33,488 bases of DNA from a virus. Positions 1 through 8,175 of the stretch are shown in pieces. The translations under genes and the position numbers were made by a program. Positions within the stretch are counted from its first letter, which is position 1; the number at the start of each line of letters is the position of its first letter. The stretch is from IMG/VR virus record IMGVR_UViG_3300013018_000010, positions 1-33,488 of that record; one strand, given 5' to 3'. The notes under the pieces were generated by a model. That model was not told the origin of the DNA, ran no database searches, and saw only the letters and a list, made by a program, of their open reading frames with translations.

Positions 1-1
1 A

Positions 2-607
2 ATCTTTAAGGCTATGACCAAGCACGGATGGACAACTTTCGACAACGATAGAAGAGAAAAGTATCCTGAAGCTGGAACTACTGGTTTAGATGAGTATGGT
101 AATCTAAACAATACATTAAGCACAGAGGATATGTTCGATATCGTTCTTGCTCTAATGAACAACGAGTATATGCCAACTGATATTTTAGTACATCCGCTGA
201 CATGGGGTGTTTTTGCTAAGAATGGTCTTATCGATTTATTCAGTAAGCCTGCTTTAGGTGGAGACGCTAGTATTGGTACTATCGATAGAGATGCAACTAA
301 GGGTAGATTACCTTTCAGTTTAAATATTACTGCTTCACCATTTATTCCTTTCAACCAGGTGGACAAAACTTTCGATATGTACGCAATCGACAGAAACAAT
401 GTTGGTGTAATCGTACAGCGTGAAGATATGACAACTGACCAGTTTACTGACCCATATAAAGATATCTATAACTTAAAGTTCAAAGAGCGTTATGGACTGG
501 GCATACTTGATGAAGGTAAAGCTATCAGTGTAGCTAAGAATATTGCTCTTGATACAACTTACGAAAAGCCACAGCTTGTTCGTACTTTAGATGTAACTCA
601 GAACTAG
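2..607 (+). CDS. Major capsid protein, C-terminal part (5'-truncated by window edge)
   Basis: The reading frame is open from base 2 and ends at TAG (605-607), giving 201 codons of a protein that starts upstream of the window. An ATG at 14 is internal: the frame continues before it and there is no ribosome site. The visible part has features of an HK97-fold major capsid protein of SPO1/Twort-like myophages: an aromatic/acidic turn followed by DEYGNLNNTLSTEDMFD, and then PTDILVHPLTWGVFAKNGL, a surface-helix motif common in these shells. It would form the icosahedral head. The position directly before neck and tail genes, and the terminator immediately downstream, fit a very abundant virion protein. 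The family call rests on motif resemblance and gene order, not on a search. Confidence 0.85.
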   Translation: MFKAMTKHGWTTFDNDRREKYPEAGTTGLDEYGNLNNTLSTEDMFDIVLALMNNEYMPTDILVHPLTWGVFAKNGLIDLFSKPALGGDASIGTIDRDATKGRLPFSLNITASPFIPFNQVDKTFDMYAIDRNNVGVIVQREDMTTDQFTDPYKDIYNLKFKERYGLGILDEGKAISVAKNIALDTTYEKPQLVRTLDVTQN

Positions 608-623
608 AAATAAATAACAACTA

Positions 624-658
624 AATAGGGGCTTTTAACTTAAGCCCCTATTATTTTA
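624..658 (+). terminator. Intrinsic terminator after the capsid gene
   Basis: A perfect 11-bp stem pairs AATAGGGGCTT (624-634) with AAGCCCCTATT (642-652) around a 7-nt loop and is followed by ATTTTAT. It sits 17 nt past the capsid stop codon. The T tract is broken by an A, so some readthrough into the neck genes is expected. No good promoter is visible between this hairpin and the next gene, which also implies readthrough. Confidence 0.85.
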
Positions 659-680
659 TCAAATTTACGGGGGGTAAAAA

Positions 681-1094
681 ATGTATAAAGTAACTTTAAA
701 TAAAGGAACATCTTATTTTGACCCAAAGACAAATACAAGCTTAAAGCTCAGCAAAAAGACAAGAACTTTTAGCGATGAAGAGCTTGAAAGACTTGATATG
801 GAAAATATTGAGTTTGCTATAAATGTAAATGTACTTAAAAAAACTGAAGTAGATGCAGAAGAAGTAGTGCAGGAAGAAACAAATGAAGTTAAACAGGAAG
901 TAACTGAAGAACCTGTGAAGGAAGAAACAGAAGAAGTTTTGCAGGAAGAAGAGTTGGCTTTAGAAGAGTTTACTGACGATGGTGACCCTAGATGTCAGGA
1001 GATTACAGGCTCTGGAAGCCAGTGCAAAAACGCTGCTAAATACCCTGAAGAGGACCCAAAATACTGCGGAACACATAAAAAAGACGAAGAGTAG
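681..1094 (+). CDS. Small acidic virion/neck-region protein with C-terminal Cys3His zinc-like cluster
   Basis: This 137-aa protein starts at ATG 681, after a GGGGGG ribosome site (669-674). It has three parts. Residues 1-55 form a small domain beginning MYKVTLNKGTSYFDPKTN. Residues about 56-100 are a Glu/Val-rich, probably disordered, acidic linker. The C-terminal tail has C105, C115, C129 and H132 (spacing C-x9-C-x13-C-x2-H), with the RCQxITxSGxQC pattern found in small bacterial zinc-binding modules. Small proteins directly after the capsid gene are often head decoration, scaffold-related or connector proteins, and one of these is likely here. The metal site is inferred from residue spacing only. 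I do not recognise a named family for the whole protein. Confidence 0.8.
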   Translation: MYKVTLNKGTSYFDPKTNTSLKLSKKTRTFSDEELERLDMENIEFAINVNVLKKTEVDAEEVVQEETNEVKQEVTEEPVKEETEEVLQEEELALEEFTDDGDPRCQEITGSGSQCKNAAKYPEEDPKYCGTHKKDEE

Positions 1095-1102
1095 GTGGTT
1101 AA

Positions 1103-2818
1103 ATGCCAAATCTAGCCTATTCGACACTATTTGTAGAGAGTATTGAACCAGAAAACAAAGCTCAAAATGTTGATGTAGGCACTGATATAAAGATAATTTT
1201 CTCTGACGATGTCGATAGGGCAACTTTAAACCAAAGGACTGTAATATTCTCAAGCTCTTTAGATTATCTTAAGGTAAATCTTGATTATGATAGCGAAAAA
1301 AGAATGCTCACAGTAAGTCCGGATAACAGATTAATTTCTGGCGAAGAGTACACTTTAAAGCTTGATTCTGAGATACAGAATATATCAGGTGAAAGTTTAG
1401 AAAAAGATAAGTTCTTTGAATTTAAAACAAACGACCTGGATATTTTAAAATCTCCAGAAATTATAAAGCCCTTAAATCAATCCATAGTAAATAATCCAGA
1501 TGTAGTCTGGAAAAAAACAGACCTTGCTGAAGCTTATGGAGTAGAGATTGCCGAAGACCCTAACTTCAAAAGACTTGTTTATTCAAATAATTTTATTAAT
1601 GATTACCAAATAATTATTGATTCAGACAAAGAAAGAGTTGGCATAACTCCTAAGAATCTTGAATTCGATAAAGAGTATTTCCTAAGAGTTAGAGCGCTTG
1701 ATGTAATCTATGATACGGCAAATATAGAGACTGAAATAGAAAAAGGTGATATCTACTATTACGAGGATACAAAAAGAAAAGTTGTAATAGATGATAAGTA
1801 CACACCTGTAGAAACAATCAATTCGGTCACAGCATTTGATGAGCTAAACAATGCTTATAATCTAAAGCCTGAAAATTTCGAAATAGGCCCACAGATGGAA
1901 AGCATCCTGATAGATGCAGGCAATATAAAGCTAGAGTCAGTTCTGGTTGATATGGATTATGGAATTAAAAAAGACAACAGCAGCTGGTCTGAGACAGTTT
2001 CATTCTATTACGAGAAAAAAATAGAGGAAGATTTTAAAAATTCCATACTAAGCTCTCTCGAAGGTATGTCAGTTGGAGACGTAGAGATAGTATCACCTAA
2101 AAGCCTTGTAAATGTAAAGACCGACATAAGTGAAATAAAATTTAAGGTTTATGGTGCAGAAAGTATTGAAGATATTTCAGTTGAGCTTGATGGTCTTGCT
2201 ATAAATGACATTCCATATATAGAAGGACACGGAGAAGTTTCAGGCACTTTAAGCCTCTTAAGCAGAGAAGATAATTATCTAAGTTTGAGTTATTCAGTGC
2301 CAGAACTTTTTGAGAATAATGAATACACACTAAAAGTAAATGCTTTAGGTAATGAACAAACATTTAAATTGATATCTAAAATAAGCCCTGCACTTACAAC
2401 CATAAAGATTATAAAAAACAGTAATGTCGGGTCCTTTTTAAAAGATATAAATGATGAAATTGTACTCTACAGCATTTATGATAACTCAGTGCTTGCTATT
2501 GATATAGCAGAATCAAGTGGGAACGAAATAGATATTGATAAACCCTCTTTTGAGGCAGTTAAATATACGACATTAAAGTCCGAGCTTGACCTCTTGTATG
2601 CTTTGTATCTCCAAAAAACAAGTACAAAGTCAACAACACTTGGAGACTTTTCAGTTGATGCCTTTAAGTTTGAGGAGATAAGTCCAATACTTGATGAATT
2701 AAGAGAGCAGATAGACTACTGGGAAGGTGTCTTAAGAGGAAATGAAAGCAGTTTTGCCAGTCCTCTAAGTGTAACAAAATCAGAAGGCACATATTCTCTA
2801 AGCGACAGAACTTTCTAG
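1103..2818 (+). CDS. Virion protein with N-terminal bacterial Ig-like (SbsA/Big_5-type) domain
   Basis: 571 aa, starting at ATG 1103 after TAGGTGGTTAA, where the stop codon of the previous gene is part of the ribosome site. Residues about 8-112 have the pattern of a Big_5/SbsA Ig-like domain: an early PENKAQNVDVGTDIKIIFSD segment, a long beta-rich middle, and GEEYTLKL before the final strand. Residues about 120-200 look like a fibronectin-III-type domain (VVWKKTD, EYFLRVRALD). The rest is beta-rich with another EYTLKVNALG strand near residue 410 and a helical C-terminus. Such modular beta-sandwich proteins decorate phage heads or tails, or bind cell-surface carbohydrate. Its place between capsid and connector genes suggests a head or neck (collar/whisker) location rather than a tail fibre. 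No enzyme motif is seen. Confidence 0.75.
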   Translation: MPNLAYSTLFVESIEPENKAQNVDVGTDIKIIFSDDVDRATLNQRTVIFSSSLDYLKVNLDYDSEKRMLTVSPDNRLISGEEYTLKLDSEIQNISGESLEKDKFFEFKTNDLDILKSPEIIKPLNQSIVNNPDVVWKKTDLAEAYGVEIAEDPNFKRLVYSNNFINDYQIIIDSDKERVGITPKNLEFDKEYFLRVRALDVIYDTANIETEIEKGDIYYYEDTKRKVVIDDKYTPVETINSVTAFDELNNAYNLKPENFEIGPQMESILIDAGNIKLESVLVDMDYGIKKDNSSWSETVSFYYEKKIEEDFKNSILSSLEGMSVGDVEIVSPKSLVNVKTDISEIKFKVYGAESIEDISVELDGLAINDIPYIEGHGEVSGTLSLLSREDNYLSLSYSVPELFENNEYTLKVNALGNEQTFKLISKISPALTTIKIIKNSNVGSFLKDINDEIVLYSIYDNSVLAIDIAESSGNEIDIDKPSFEAVKYTTLKSELDLLYALYLQKTSTKSTTLGDFSVDAFKFEEISPILDELREQIDYWEGVLRGNESSFASPLSVTKSEGTYSLSDRTF

Positions 2819-2825
2819 GTGGTGG
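2817..2825 (+). promoter_or_regulatory. Ribosome binding site that sets a TTG start
   Basis: AGGTGGTGG begins inside the stop codon of the Ig-like gene and lies 5 nt before TTG 2831. In-frame GTG codons at 2819 and 2822 are part of this site, so they cannot be the start. The same GGTGGTTAA context precedes the ATG of the gene at 1103. Confidence 0.8.
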
Positions 2826-2830
2826 TTAAT

Positions 2831-3331
2831 TTGAGCTTTACAAAAAATGAATTTGACAGATTTTCAGAAAAGCACGGAACTCTAAGACTTGTAGGGCATA
2901 CTAAAAGAAAAAACCACTGCACCTGCTTTGATGGAGAAAATGCAGACCCTAAATGTCATAAATGTTTTGGTACCGGCTGGAAGTATGACTGGTTTTTAAC
3001 AAAAGCAAGAAGAAGCCAAGGTTCAACTGGTATATCGGCATCAAATGACAAGATAGATTTTAGGCTTCCGTTTGATATAAGCACTTTAAATTTTAAATAT
3101 TATTTTAAAACAGAATGTGACGTAAGTTCTTATGACTTCATTATAGAGTTTATGAACAGTGAAGGTAGAGATAAGTATCCATTATATTTTATCAAAAATG
3201 ACAAACTTAATGAGGGTGATGGAGGAACAGCTGCATTCAAGTCATTTATAGCCAATAAAGTCCTTATAGAACAGGACGTAATGCAAAAAGCCCTAAGAAA
3301 TATAACTTCAAAAGATTTAGGGAAGGTGTAA
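2831..3331 (+). CDS. Head-closure/neck-like protein with Cys4 zinc knuckle
   Basis: 166 aa from TTG 2831, chosen because the ribosome site occupies the upstream in-frame GTG codons. Near the N-terminus, C30, C32, C42 and C45 form CxC-x9-CxxC followed by FGTGW. This resembles half of a DnaJ-type CxxCxGxG zinc knuckle and is also typical of small phage head-tail connector (head-completion) proteins. The rest is a mixed alpha/beta domain with no catalytic motif. The place between head genes and tail sheath/terminator genes supports a role at the head-tail joint, closing the portal channel. The weak TTG start fits a protein needed in few copies. The structural role is inferred from context plus the Cys motif. 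Confidence 0.7.
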   Translation: MSFTKNEFDRFSEKHGTLRLVGHTKRKNHCTCFDGENADPKCHKCFGTGWKYDWFLTKARRSQGSTGISASNDKIDFRLPFDISTLNFKYYFKTECDVSSYDFIIEFMNSEGRDKYPLYFIKNDKLNEGDGGTAAFKSFIANKVLIEQDVMQKALRNITSKDLGKV

Positions 3332-3334
3332 TAA

Positions 3335-4849
3335 ATGGCTAAAAATTACAGAAACTACTACAGTCGCTCGGTTGTTTTGATTGGAGAGTCTCAAAAAGGA
3401 GAGATTCTTGAGCCTGTATTTATAGAATCAATAGAGGATGCATACGATATTTTTGGTGGTGGAGAGCTTGTAGAATCTGCCAGAGAGATTATAAATGCCG
3501 GCACTGAGTATATCTACTTAATCAGAATAGACCCCGAAAACGAATACGAAAGATACTACGATTTAATAAATGCATACTTTGTTTTAGAGAGCATGGGAGA
3601 TGTAGATGTCATCCTGCCTCTTGGAATATCGCTTACTGATAAGATAGTTGAATATCCAAACATCTTTAATTACAAAGAGGAATTTTCCTACAACGGTGAC
3701 CTGATGTTTGAAACAGAGAGAATAATGGAGTCAATCAACTACGTCAAAGTAAAAGGAGAAAAAACAAAGTTTTACTCTTTAAGAGATAGCGGAGTAAATG
3801 GTAACTTTGATGCTGTTATTTTAAGCAGAGAGGACTTTGATTTAGATAGAGGAGACACCATAACTATAGATTACAACTGTATAAAGAATCTAGAGATTGA
3901 GTTTGAAATTTTAAAGTTTTTAAACGGAAGAATAGAAAATAGTATAACCCTTAATAAAAACATCAATGTTGATATTAAAAACAGTGTTCTAACAGAAAAG
4001 AAGGCCAAAGAGTTCTTCTACGGTGATGAGGAGGCTGTTTATGTAGCAAGATGTAAGAATGAAGCCTTTAATGTCTACACTCAAAAAGATGGAGAAGGTC
4101 TTGTTTATGCTGAATTTGACTACCAAAAATATATCTCAGATAACACAGAGTATAAATATTTTGTAGAGAAACTGGCACAAATTGCAGAGCTTACAAATTC
4201 GGTTGGGGTTATTAAAAAATCAAGCAAAGATTACCTGACTATGTCAGAAAATATACTTGACATTAAGGCTATGTTAAACGAAAAAAGAAACTACGGCAAA
4301 AATGTAGTTGCAATAGCATCTGATTGTTTATGCCGTATCAACTCAAGCAGCTATAAAACAGGCTACGAAAAAGCTTTTACGGGTATCCTTGGTAGCTTCC
4401 CAAGCAGCATAAGTCCTACAAACAAAAACTCAGAGATTGTTGTTGAGGTAAAGGATGAGTTTAGCAACTTAGAAATTAAAAAGCTGACAGAAGATGGTTA
4501 TACTTTTGCTTACAACTCAATCAGGAATGGAATTGTCCCATATAAAGCTGTCACATTATCGGAGACTACAGAATTTAAGTCGCTAAAAAATGTGAGAGTT
4601 GTTAAAGAAGTGCAGAAAAGACTGAAGGAAATAACCGATGTCTTCATCGGCAGGGGCAACATTAATATACAGTCAAAGCTTTACTCAAAATCAGTAGAGC
4701 TTCTGGATAACCTTGTGATAGAGGGAAAGATTGATGATTACAGCTTCAAGATAGTAAATGCAACAACAAGCTATATCAAAACAGAAGTTGAGTTAAAGCT
4801 TATCAATGAAGTAAAAACTCTCAAAGCAGGAATAGTATCCGGGAGTTAA
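3335..4849 (+). CDS. Short tail-sheath-like protein (sheath paralogue)
   Basis: 504 aa from ATG 3335, just 3 nt after the upstream stop, with GGGAAGG (3319-3325) as ribosome site. The N-terminal 70 residues match the start of the large sheath protein at 5461: SRSVVLIGESQKGEILEP here, GKNVYLIGTAIDGPVLEP there. In both this is followed by a YDIFGG/KTFG turn and a helix ending in YIYLIRI or NVTLLRV. The C-terminal 120 residues have the sheath-type layout with FIGRGN (compare YIGQGN) before a long helix and a final beta hairpin. It lacks the large beta insertion of the 882-aa sheath. Known contractile tails mostly use one sheath protein, so this may cap the sheath at the neck or form a specialised ring. 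It could instead be a minor sheath isoform. Confidence 0.75.
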   Translation: MAKNYRNYYSRSVVLIGESQKGEILEPVFIESIEDAYDIFGGGELVESAREIINAGTEYIYLIRIDPENEYERYYDLINAYFVLESMGDVDVILPLGISLTDKIVEYPNIFNYKEEFSYNGDLMFETERIMESINYVKVKGEKTKFYSLRDSGVNGNFDAVILSREDFDLDRGDTITIDYNCIKNLEIEFEILKFLNGRIENSITLNKNINVDIKNSVLTEKKAKEFFYGDEEAVYVARCKNEAFNVYTQKDGEGLVYAEFDYQKYISDNTEYKYFVEKLAQIAELTNSVGVIKKSSKDYLTMSENILDIKAMLNEKRNYGKNVVAIASDCLCRINSSSYKTGYEKAFTGILGSFPSSISPTNKNSEIVVEVKDEFSNLEIKKLTEDGYTFAYNSIRNGIVPYKAVTLSETTEFKSLKNVRVVKEVQKRLKEITDVFIGRGNINIQSKLYSKSVELLDNLVIEGKIDDYSFKIVNATTSYIKTEVELKLINEVKTLKAGIVSGS

Positions 4850-4862
4850 AGGTGGTGAGTAA

Positions 4863-5435
4863 GTGACTACAGAGATTAAAGAAGGAACAACAGTTAAGCA
4901 TTTTTTAAGTCAAATAAACAGTATAGGAAAGAAAATAAATCAGGATTTTACTTTTTATCCCGAGACATCAATCTACCTAATAGAAGATATAAGCTTTCCC
5001 TGTATAACCTACAGGATAAAAGAGAGAAAGCCATATCAGGGCCATAAGCCTAGAAGAAAAGATAGCTACCCTGATAAAAATGATAAGGATAACACAGTGC
5101 TTAAATACTCTCAGATGTTTGCAGGAACAATAGAGTTTGCTATTTGGGGCAAAGACTATAAGACTGTCGATGATAAAAGAGAGTGGTTTGAGAAATTTAT
5201 GCTTAGGTATACAGATAAGTTTAGGGAAGAGGGGATGCTTGAGGTAATATTTCAAGAACAGCTTGAGGATAAGATAGTAGAGGTTAAAGACAACAACTTT
5301 ATAAAACAACCACTTCATTACTATTTTAGAAATGAGAGGGTTTTAGAATTACCAGTTGAAAATATCAGCTCTATTGACACAGCAATAAACGATAGTGTTG
5401 ATAATTATCAATATATAAAAGACAGAATAAAGTAA
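4863..5435 (+). CDS. Tail terminator / tail completion-like protein
   Basis: 190 aa from GTG 4863, with AAAGGTGGTGAG (4848-4859) upstream. No in-frame ATG exists near the N-terminus. The centre carries FAGTIEFAIWGKDYKT followed by a helix REWFEKFMLRYTDKFREEG and then a beta pair. This order (edge strand with an aromatic-rich IEF-WG segment, amphipathic helix, strands) is typical of tail terminator/completion proteins of SPO1-like myophages and of the gpU-like fold. Such proteins form a ring that ends tube and sheath growth and joins the tail to the head. Its place just before the main sheath gene agrees. The rare GTG start suggests modest expression. The fold assignment is inference from pattern and synteny. 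Confidence 0.6.
   Translation: MTTEIKEGTTVKHFLSQINSIGKKINQDFTFYPETSIYLIEDISFPCITYRIKERKPYQGHKPRRKDSYPDKNDKDNTVLKYSQMFAGTIEFAIWGKDYKTVDDKREWFEKFMLRYTDKFREEGMLEVIFQEQLEDKIVEVKDNNFIKQPLHYYFRNERVLELPVENISSIDTAINDSVDNYQYIKDRIK
5398..5411 (+). repeat. Perfect 14-bp palindrome upstream of the sheath gene
   Basis: TTGATAATTATCAA reads the same on both strands. It lies inside the last codons of the terminator-like gene, about 50 nt before the sheath start. It could be an operator-like site, but it is short and AT-rich, so chance is a real possibility. Confidence 0.4.
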
Positions 5436-5446
5436 TTAAAATTCAG

Positions 5447-5454
5447 TAAGGAGG
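5447..5454 (+). promoter_or_regulatory. Near-perfect ribosome binding site of the sheath gene
   Basis: TAAGGAGG lies 6 nt before ATG 5461. It is one of the two best matches to the 16S rRNA anti-Shine-Dalgarno in the window, as expected for a protein needed in hundreds of copies. Confidence 0.85.
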
Positions 5455-5460
5455 AATAAA

Positions 5461-8109
5461 ATGCCTGAAACCGGAATTTATCCCGATTTTTACAATAACC
5501 TACCTGGTAGTGTTATGGAGTTAAAAGACGGGATTAAAAACATGCAAAACAACAGTCTTAGTGGCAAGAACGTGTACTTAATTGGTACAGCAATCGATGG
5601 ACCTGTTTTAGAGCCAATCAGTCCACAATCATTTAACGATGGTGAAAAAACATTTGGTCGCTATTATGACAAGGCAACAAAAACTTATAATGGTGCTAGT
5701 TTGATGAAAGGGTACGAAAGAGCTTTAAGAGCGGGTGCTGCAAACGTAACTCTCTTAAGAGTATCTGGAAGTCATGCAGAAGCTTCTATTAAGATGAATG
5801 AGGAACTTAAGACCAAAACTTATCAGGCTAGAGAATATGCGGGTAAGTATGCAGGAAATATTGAGCAGACATTCGACTTAGGGCTTGCTGTAAAAGAGGG
5901 CTTTGATGATGTTTATGCTAACGATGTTTCAGTATATGCAGATGGAGCAATGCTTAATTCATACAAGTACACTGTAAACAGCAATGCTGGTACAGTAACA
6001 CTTCATGAAGATGCAGCAAACTCTGGTGCAGTTATTGATATTCATTACAAAGAAGTAGATGTAAATATCTATAATGTAACAGCTGCCACCCCAGAAGATA
6101 TGACTGGAGAGGGTGTTCAGTTTAAGCTGGACAATGAAAACTTAATCGAAGGAAGCGATATTTTAACCTGGAGCGATACTGGTGTCTTAGAAGAGCCAGC
6201 TTACAGCATTGACTATCAGGCTGGTATTGTAACATTCGAAAGAGCTATCGAAGAAACAGAGACTATCGAATTCGACTATGACTGGAAGGACTTAACAGAA
6301 GAAGAAGCACAGGCTTCATTTGATGCAGAAGGAAGCGACTTCTTTGTTGACCTAGAACATACAGCTGACGCTTCTAAAGCTATGGTTGTTACAGTCGGAG
6401 GAATTGAGGTAGACCCAGTACATTACAACGTAAACTACACAAGCTATGACACATCCAGAGTCTTTATTGATGCTGGTGTAGGAGAGCTTAATGAAGATGT
6501 TTATGTTAAGTACTACTACTCTAAAGAAGAGTTAATTCAGCCAGAAATAGAAGCAGAAAGTGTTTACGGAGGTAACCTATACAACAAGGTTAAATTCGAG
6601 ATGCAGGATGTTTTATATGAGGATGAATTAGGAAACAAAACTGAGTCAGTTGATGCTGGTGAAGAGTTTAATGTTATCTCTTCTACAAAAGCAAGACTTA
6701 ACAATGAATACATTGTTCCAAATGACGCTTTTGGAATAACTATCACAAGAACTGATGCTTCAGAAAGCACCTTAACAGTAGCCAACGGCGATATCAGTGT
6801 TAACTGGGCAAATGGTATTATCACAATTTTAGACAATGCCTTAGCTTTTAGACCTGATGATATTTCAGCAACAGCTGATGCTTACGAATATTACAATGTA
6901 AGTTCAAAGGTATTAAAGCTTTATAAGCCTGAAGAAAAGAGAATCGAAAAAGAGGATTTAGTTATTGAATTCCCTGTTGGAGATGTAATTAACACTCTAG
7001 GTGAACTGGTTGCAGCTGTAAACGCTCATCCTTCAAACAATGTTGTAAGATTAAGCATTCCTGAAGAGTATGTAGCTATTTCAGCAATGAACCTAAAAAC
7101 ACCTGATGTCAAAATCAATGCAGAAGGTAATACAGCTAGAACAGCAACTTACTTAAGCAAAGGTAAAGACGGCATCAACATCACAAAAGAAGAAATCTAC
7201 GAGCTTTTAGGAGGCTCTGAAGAGAGACCTGGAGCTTACGATATCCTCTTAGAAGATGAAGAAGCTGACATTGTTGTTCCATTGGGCGTTTATGCAGATG
7301 ATATACTTGCCAGCGAGTTTAAGAAATTCGACCAGCAGCTTGCAAACTTCTGTGCCAAGGCGTTCTTTAGAAACAATGAAATCCGAGGTATTATCGGAAC
7401 TAAGCCTTTAAGCAAGCCAAGCAGAATTAATGTAATCAACAGAGTTAAAGAACTGCAGTTGCTTGATACAAACTACTTCCTGACAGATGATAACGGGAAC
7501 GAAATCAGAGACAGAGAAGGAAATAAAGTTGATGTAGGTAAATTTATCTCAGTTGTGGCTCATGACTTCTTGGTTGCTGACAGAAACTTAGCTGTAGCAT
7601 CACCAGAAAACGGAGCAGCACTATATGCTGGATTAGCTTCACAACTTGCAGAGACAAACTCTCCTACAAACGAGAAGGTTCCTGGAGCACGCTCAGCATA
7701 CAAACTGTCAAATACACAGGCTAACCTCTTAGCAGGAAACAAACTTGTAGTATTTATGGTTAAAGGCGGAATACCAAAAGTAGCTTCTGCTTTGACATGT
7801 GCACAGCCAAATTCAGGATGGACAAGATACTTGACAGTTGACATTGTCTTTAATGCAATTAACTTATTAAGAGATATCTATGACCCATATATCGGACAGG
7901 GTAACACAATCGAGAAGAGAAACTCTCTTGATTCCGATATTTATAATGCCCTGAAAAAGAAAAATACTATTGCAGACTTTGATTATACTTTAATTCAGAG
8001 TCCTTCAGATAAAGTAATGGGAAGAATGGTTGTCGAGCTGGATATAGTACCTATTGGAGAATTACAGAAGATTCATACAGTTGTTTCCATCAATGCTCAG
8101 CTTGACTAA
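5461..8109 (+). CDS. Major tail sheath protein, with large beta-sandwich insertion
   Basis: 882 aa, longer than the usual 450-700 for phage sheaths (T4 gp18 has 659). Residues 1-105 form the conserved N-terminal sheath domain (GKNVYLIGTAIDGPVLEPIS, then AALRAGAANVTLLRV-type helix-strand). Residues about 600-882 hold the conserved core and C-terminal domain: DIVVPLGVYADD, HDFLVADRNLAVASPENGA, a segment ending LTVDIVFNAINLLRDIY, YIGQGNT, and the terminal strands. Between them lie at least three related beta modules (about 146-197, 235-276, 300-354), each ending with a strand-turn-strand pattern like YSIDYQAGIVTFERA, and perhaps a fourth at 415-478. These probably project outward and do not take part in contraction. 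The sheath surrounds the tube and contracts to drive it through the envelope. The start is fixed by an excellent ribosome site. Confidence 0.92.
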   Translation: MPETGIYPDFYNNLPGSVMELKDGIKNMQNNSLSGKNVYLIGTAIDGPVLEPISPQSFNDGEKTFGRYYDKATKTYNGASLMKGYERALRAGAANVTLLRVSGSHAEASIKMNEELKTKTYQAREYAGKYAGNIEQTFDLGLAVKEGFDDVYANDVSVYADGAMLNSYKYTVNSNAGTVTLHEDAANSGAVIDIHYKEVDVNIYNVTAATPEDMTGEGVQFKLDNENLIEGSDILTWSDTGVLEEPAYSIDYQAGIVTFERAIEETETIEFDYDWKDLTEEEAQASFDAEGSDFFVDLEHTADASKAMVVTVGGIEVDPVHYNVNYTSYDTSRVFIDAGVGELNEDVYVKYYYSKEELIQPEIEAESVYGGNLYNKVKFEMQDVLYEDELGNKTESVDAGEEFNVISSTKARLNNEYIVPNDAFGITITRTDASESTLTVANGDISVNWANGIITILDNALAFRPDDISATADAYEYYNVSSKVLKLYKPEEKRIEKEDLVIEFPVGDVINTLGELVAAVNAHPSNNVVRLSIPEEYVAISAMNLKTPDVKINAEGNTARTATYLSKGKDGINITKEEIYELLGGSEERPGAYDILLEDEEADIVVPLGVYADDILASEFKKFDQQLANFCAKAFFRNNEIRGIIGTKPLSKPSRINVINRVKELQLLDTNYFLTDDNGNEIRDREGNKVDVGKFISVVAHDFLVADRNLAVASPENGAALYAGLASQLAETNSPTNEKVPGARSAYKLSNTQANLLAGNKLVVFMVKGGIPKVASALTCAQPNSGWTRYLTVDIVFNAINLLRDIYDPYIGQGNTIEKRNSLDSDIYNALKKKNTIADFDYTLIQSPSDKVMGRMVVELDIVPIGELQKIHTVVSINAQLD

Positions 8110-8130
8110 GTAATATTTTAAACACAAATA

Positions 8131-8153
8131 AGGGAGGGGCAGCCCCCCTCTCT
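8131..8153 (+). other. GC-rich stem-loop between sheath and tube genes
   Basis: AGGGAGGGG (8131-8139) pairs with CCCCTCTCT (8145-8153) through 9 bp with one G-T wobble around a 5-nt loop. It is followed by AAAAAG, not by a T run, so it is not a standard intrinsic terminator. It may shield the 3' end of the sheath mRNA or mark a processing point just upstream of the tube ribosome site. Confidence 0.65.
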
Positions 8154-8162
8154 AAAAAGTAG

Positions 8163-8169
8163 AAGGAGG
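8163..8169 (+). promoter_or_regulatory. Strong ribosome binding site of the main tube gene
   Basis: AAGGAGG, 6 nt before ATG 8176, matches the anti-Shine-Dalgarno perfectly. Together with the stem-loop before it and the terminator after the gene, it marks this as the highly expressed tube copy. Confidence 0.85.
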
Positions 8170-8175
8170 AAAATT

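Noticed and set aside
14-16. ATG at 14 as the start of the capsid gene
   Set aside because: The same frame is open to the window edge, there is no ribosome site, and the protein would lack most of an HK97-fold capsid subunit.
960-1253. Minus-strand open frames, such as 960-1253, 4977-5318 and 30866-31195
   Set aside because: They lie wholly opposite well-supported + strand genes, lack ribosome sites in the right places, and their products are low-complexity or Ser/Leu-rich as expected from antisense reading of this codon usage.
2819-2824. GTG 2819 or 2822 as start of the Cys4 protein
   Set aside because: Both are part of the AGGTGGTGG ribosome site; TTG 2831 has correct spacing.
5398-5419. 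TTGATA with TATAAA as a sheath-gene promoter
   Set aside because: The spacing between the two boxes is about 10 nt, too short for sigma-A, and no alternative -10 lies at 16-18 nt.
8131-8160. Stem-loop after the sheath gene as a terminator
   Set aside because: It is followed by AAAAAG, not by a T run, so I list it only as a stem-loop of unknown role.
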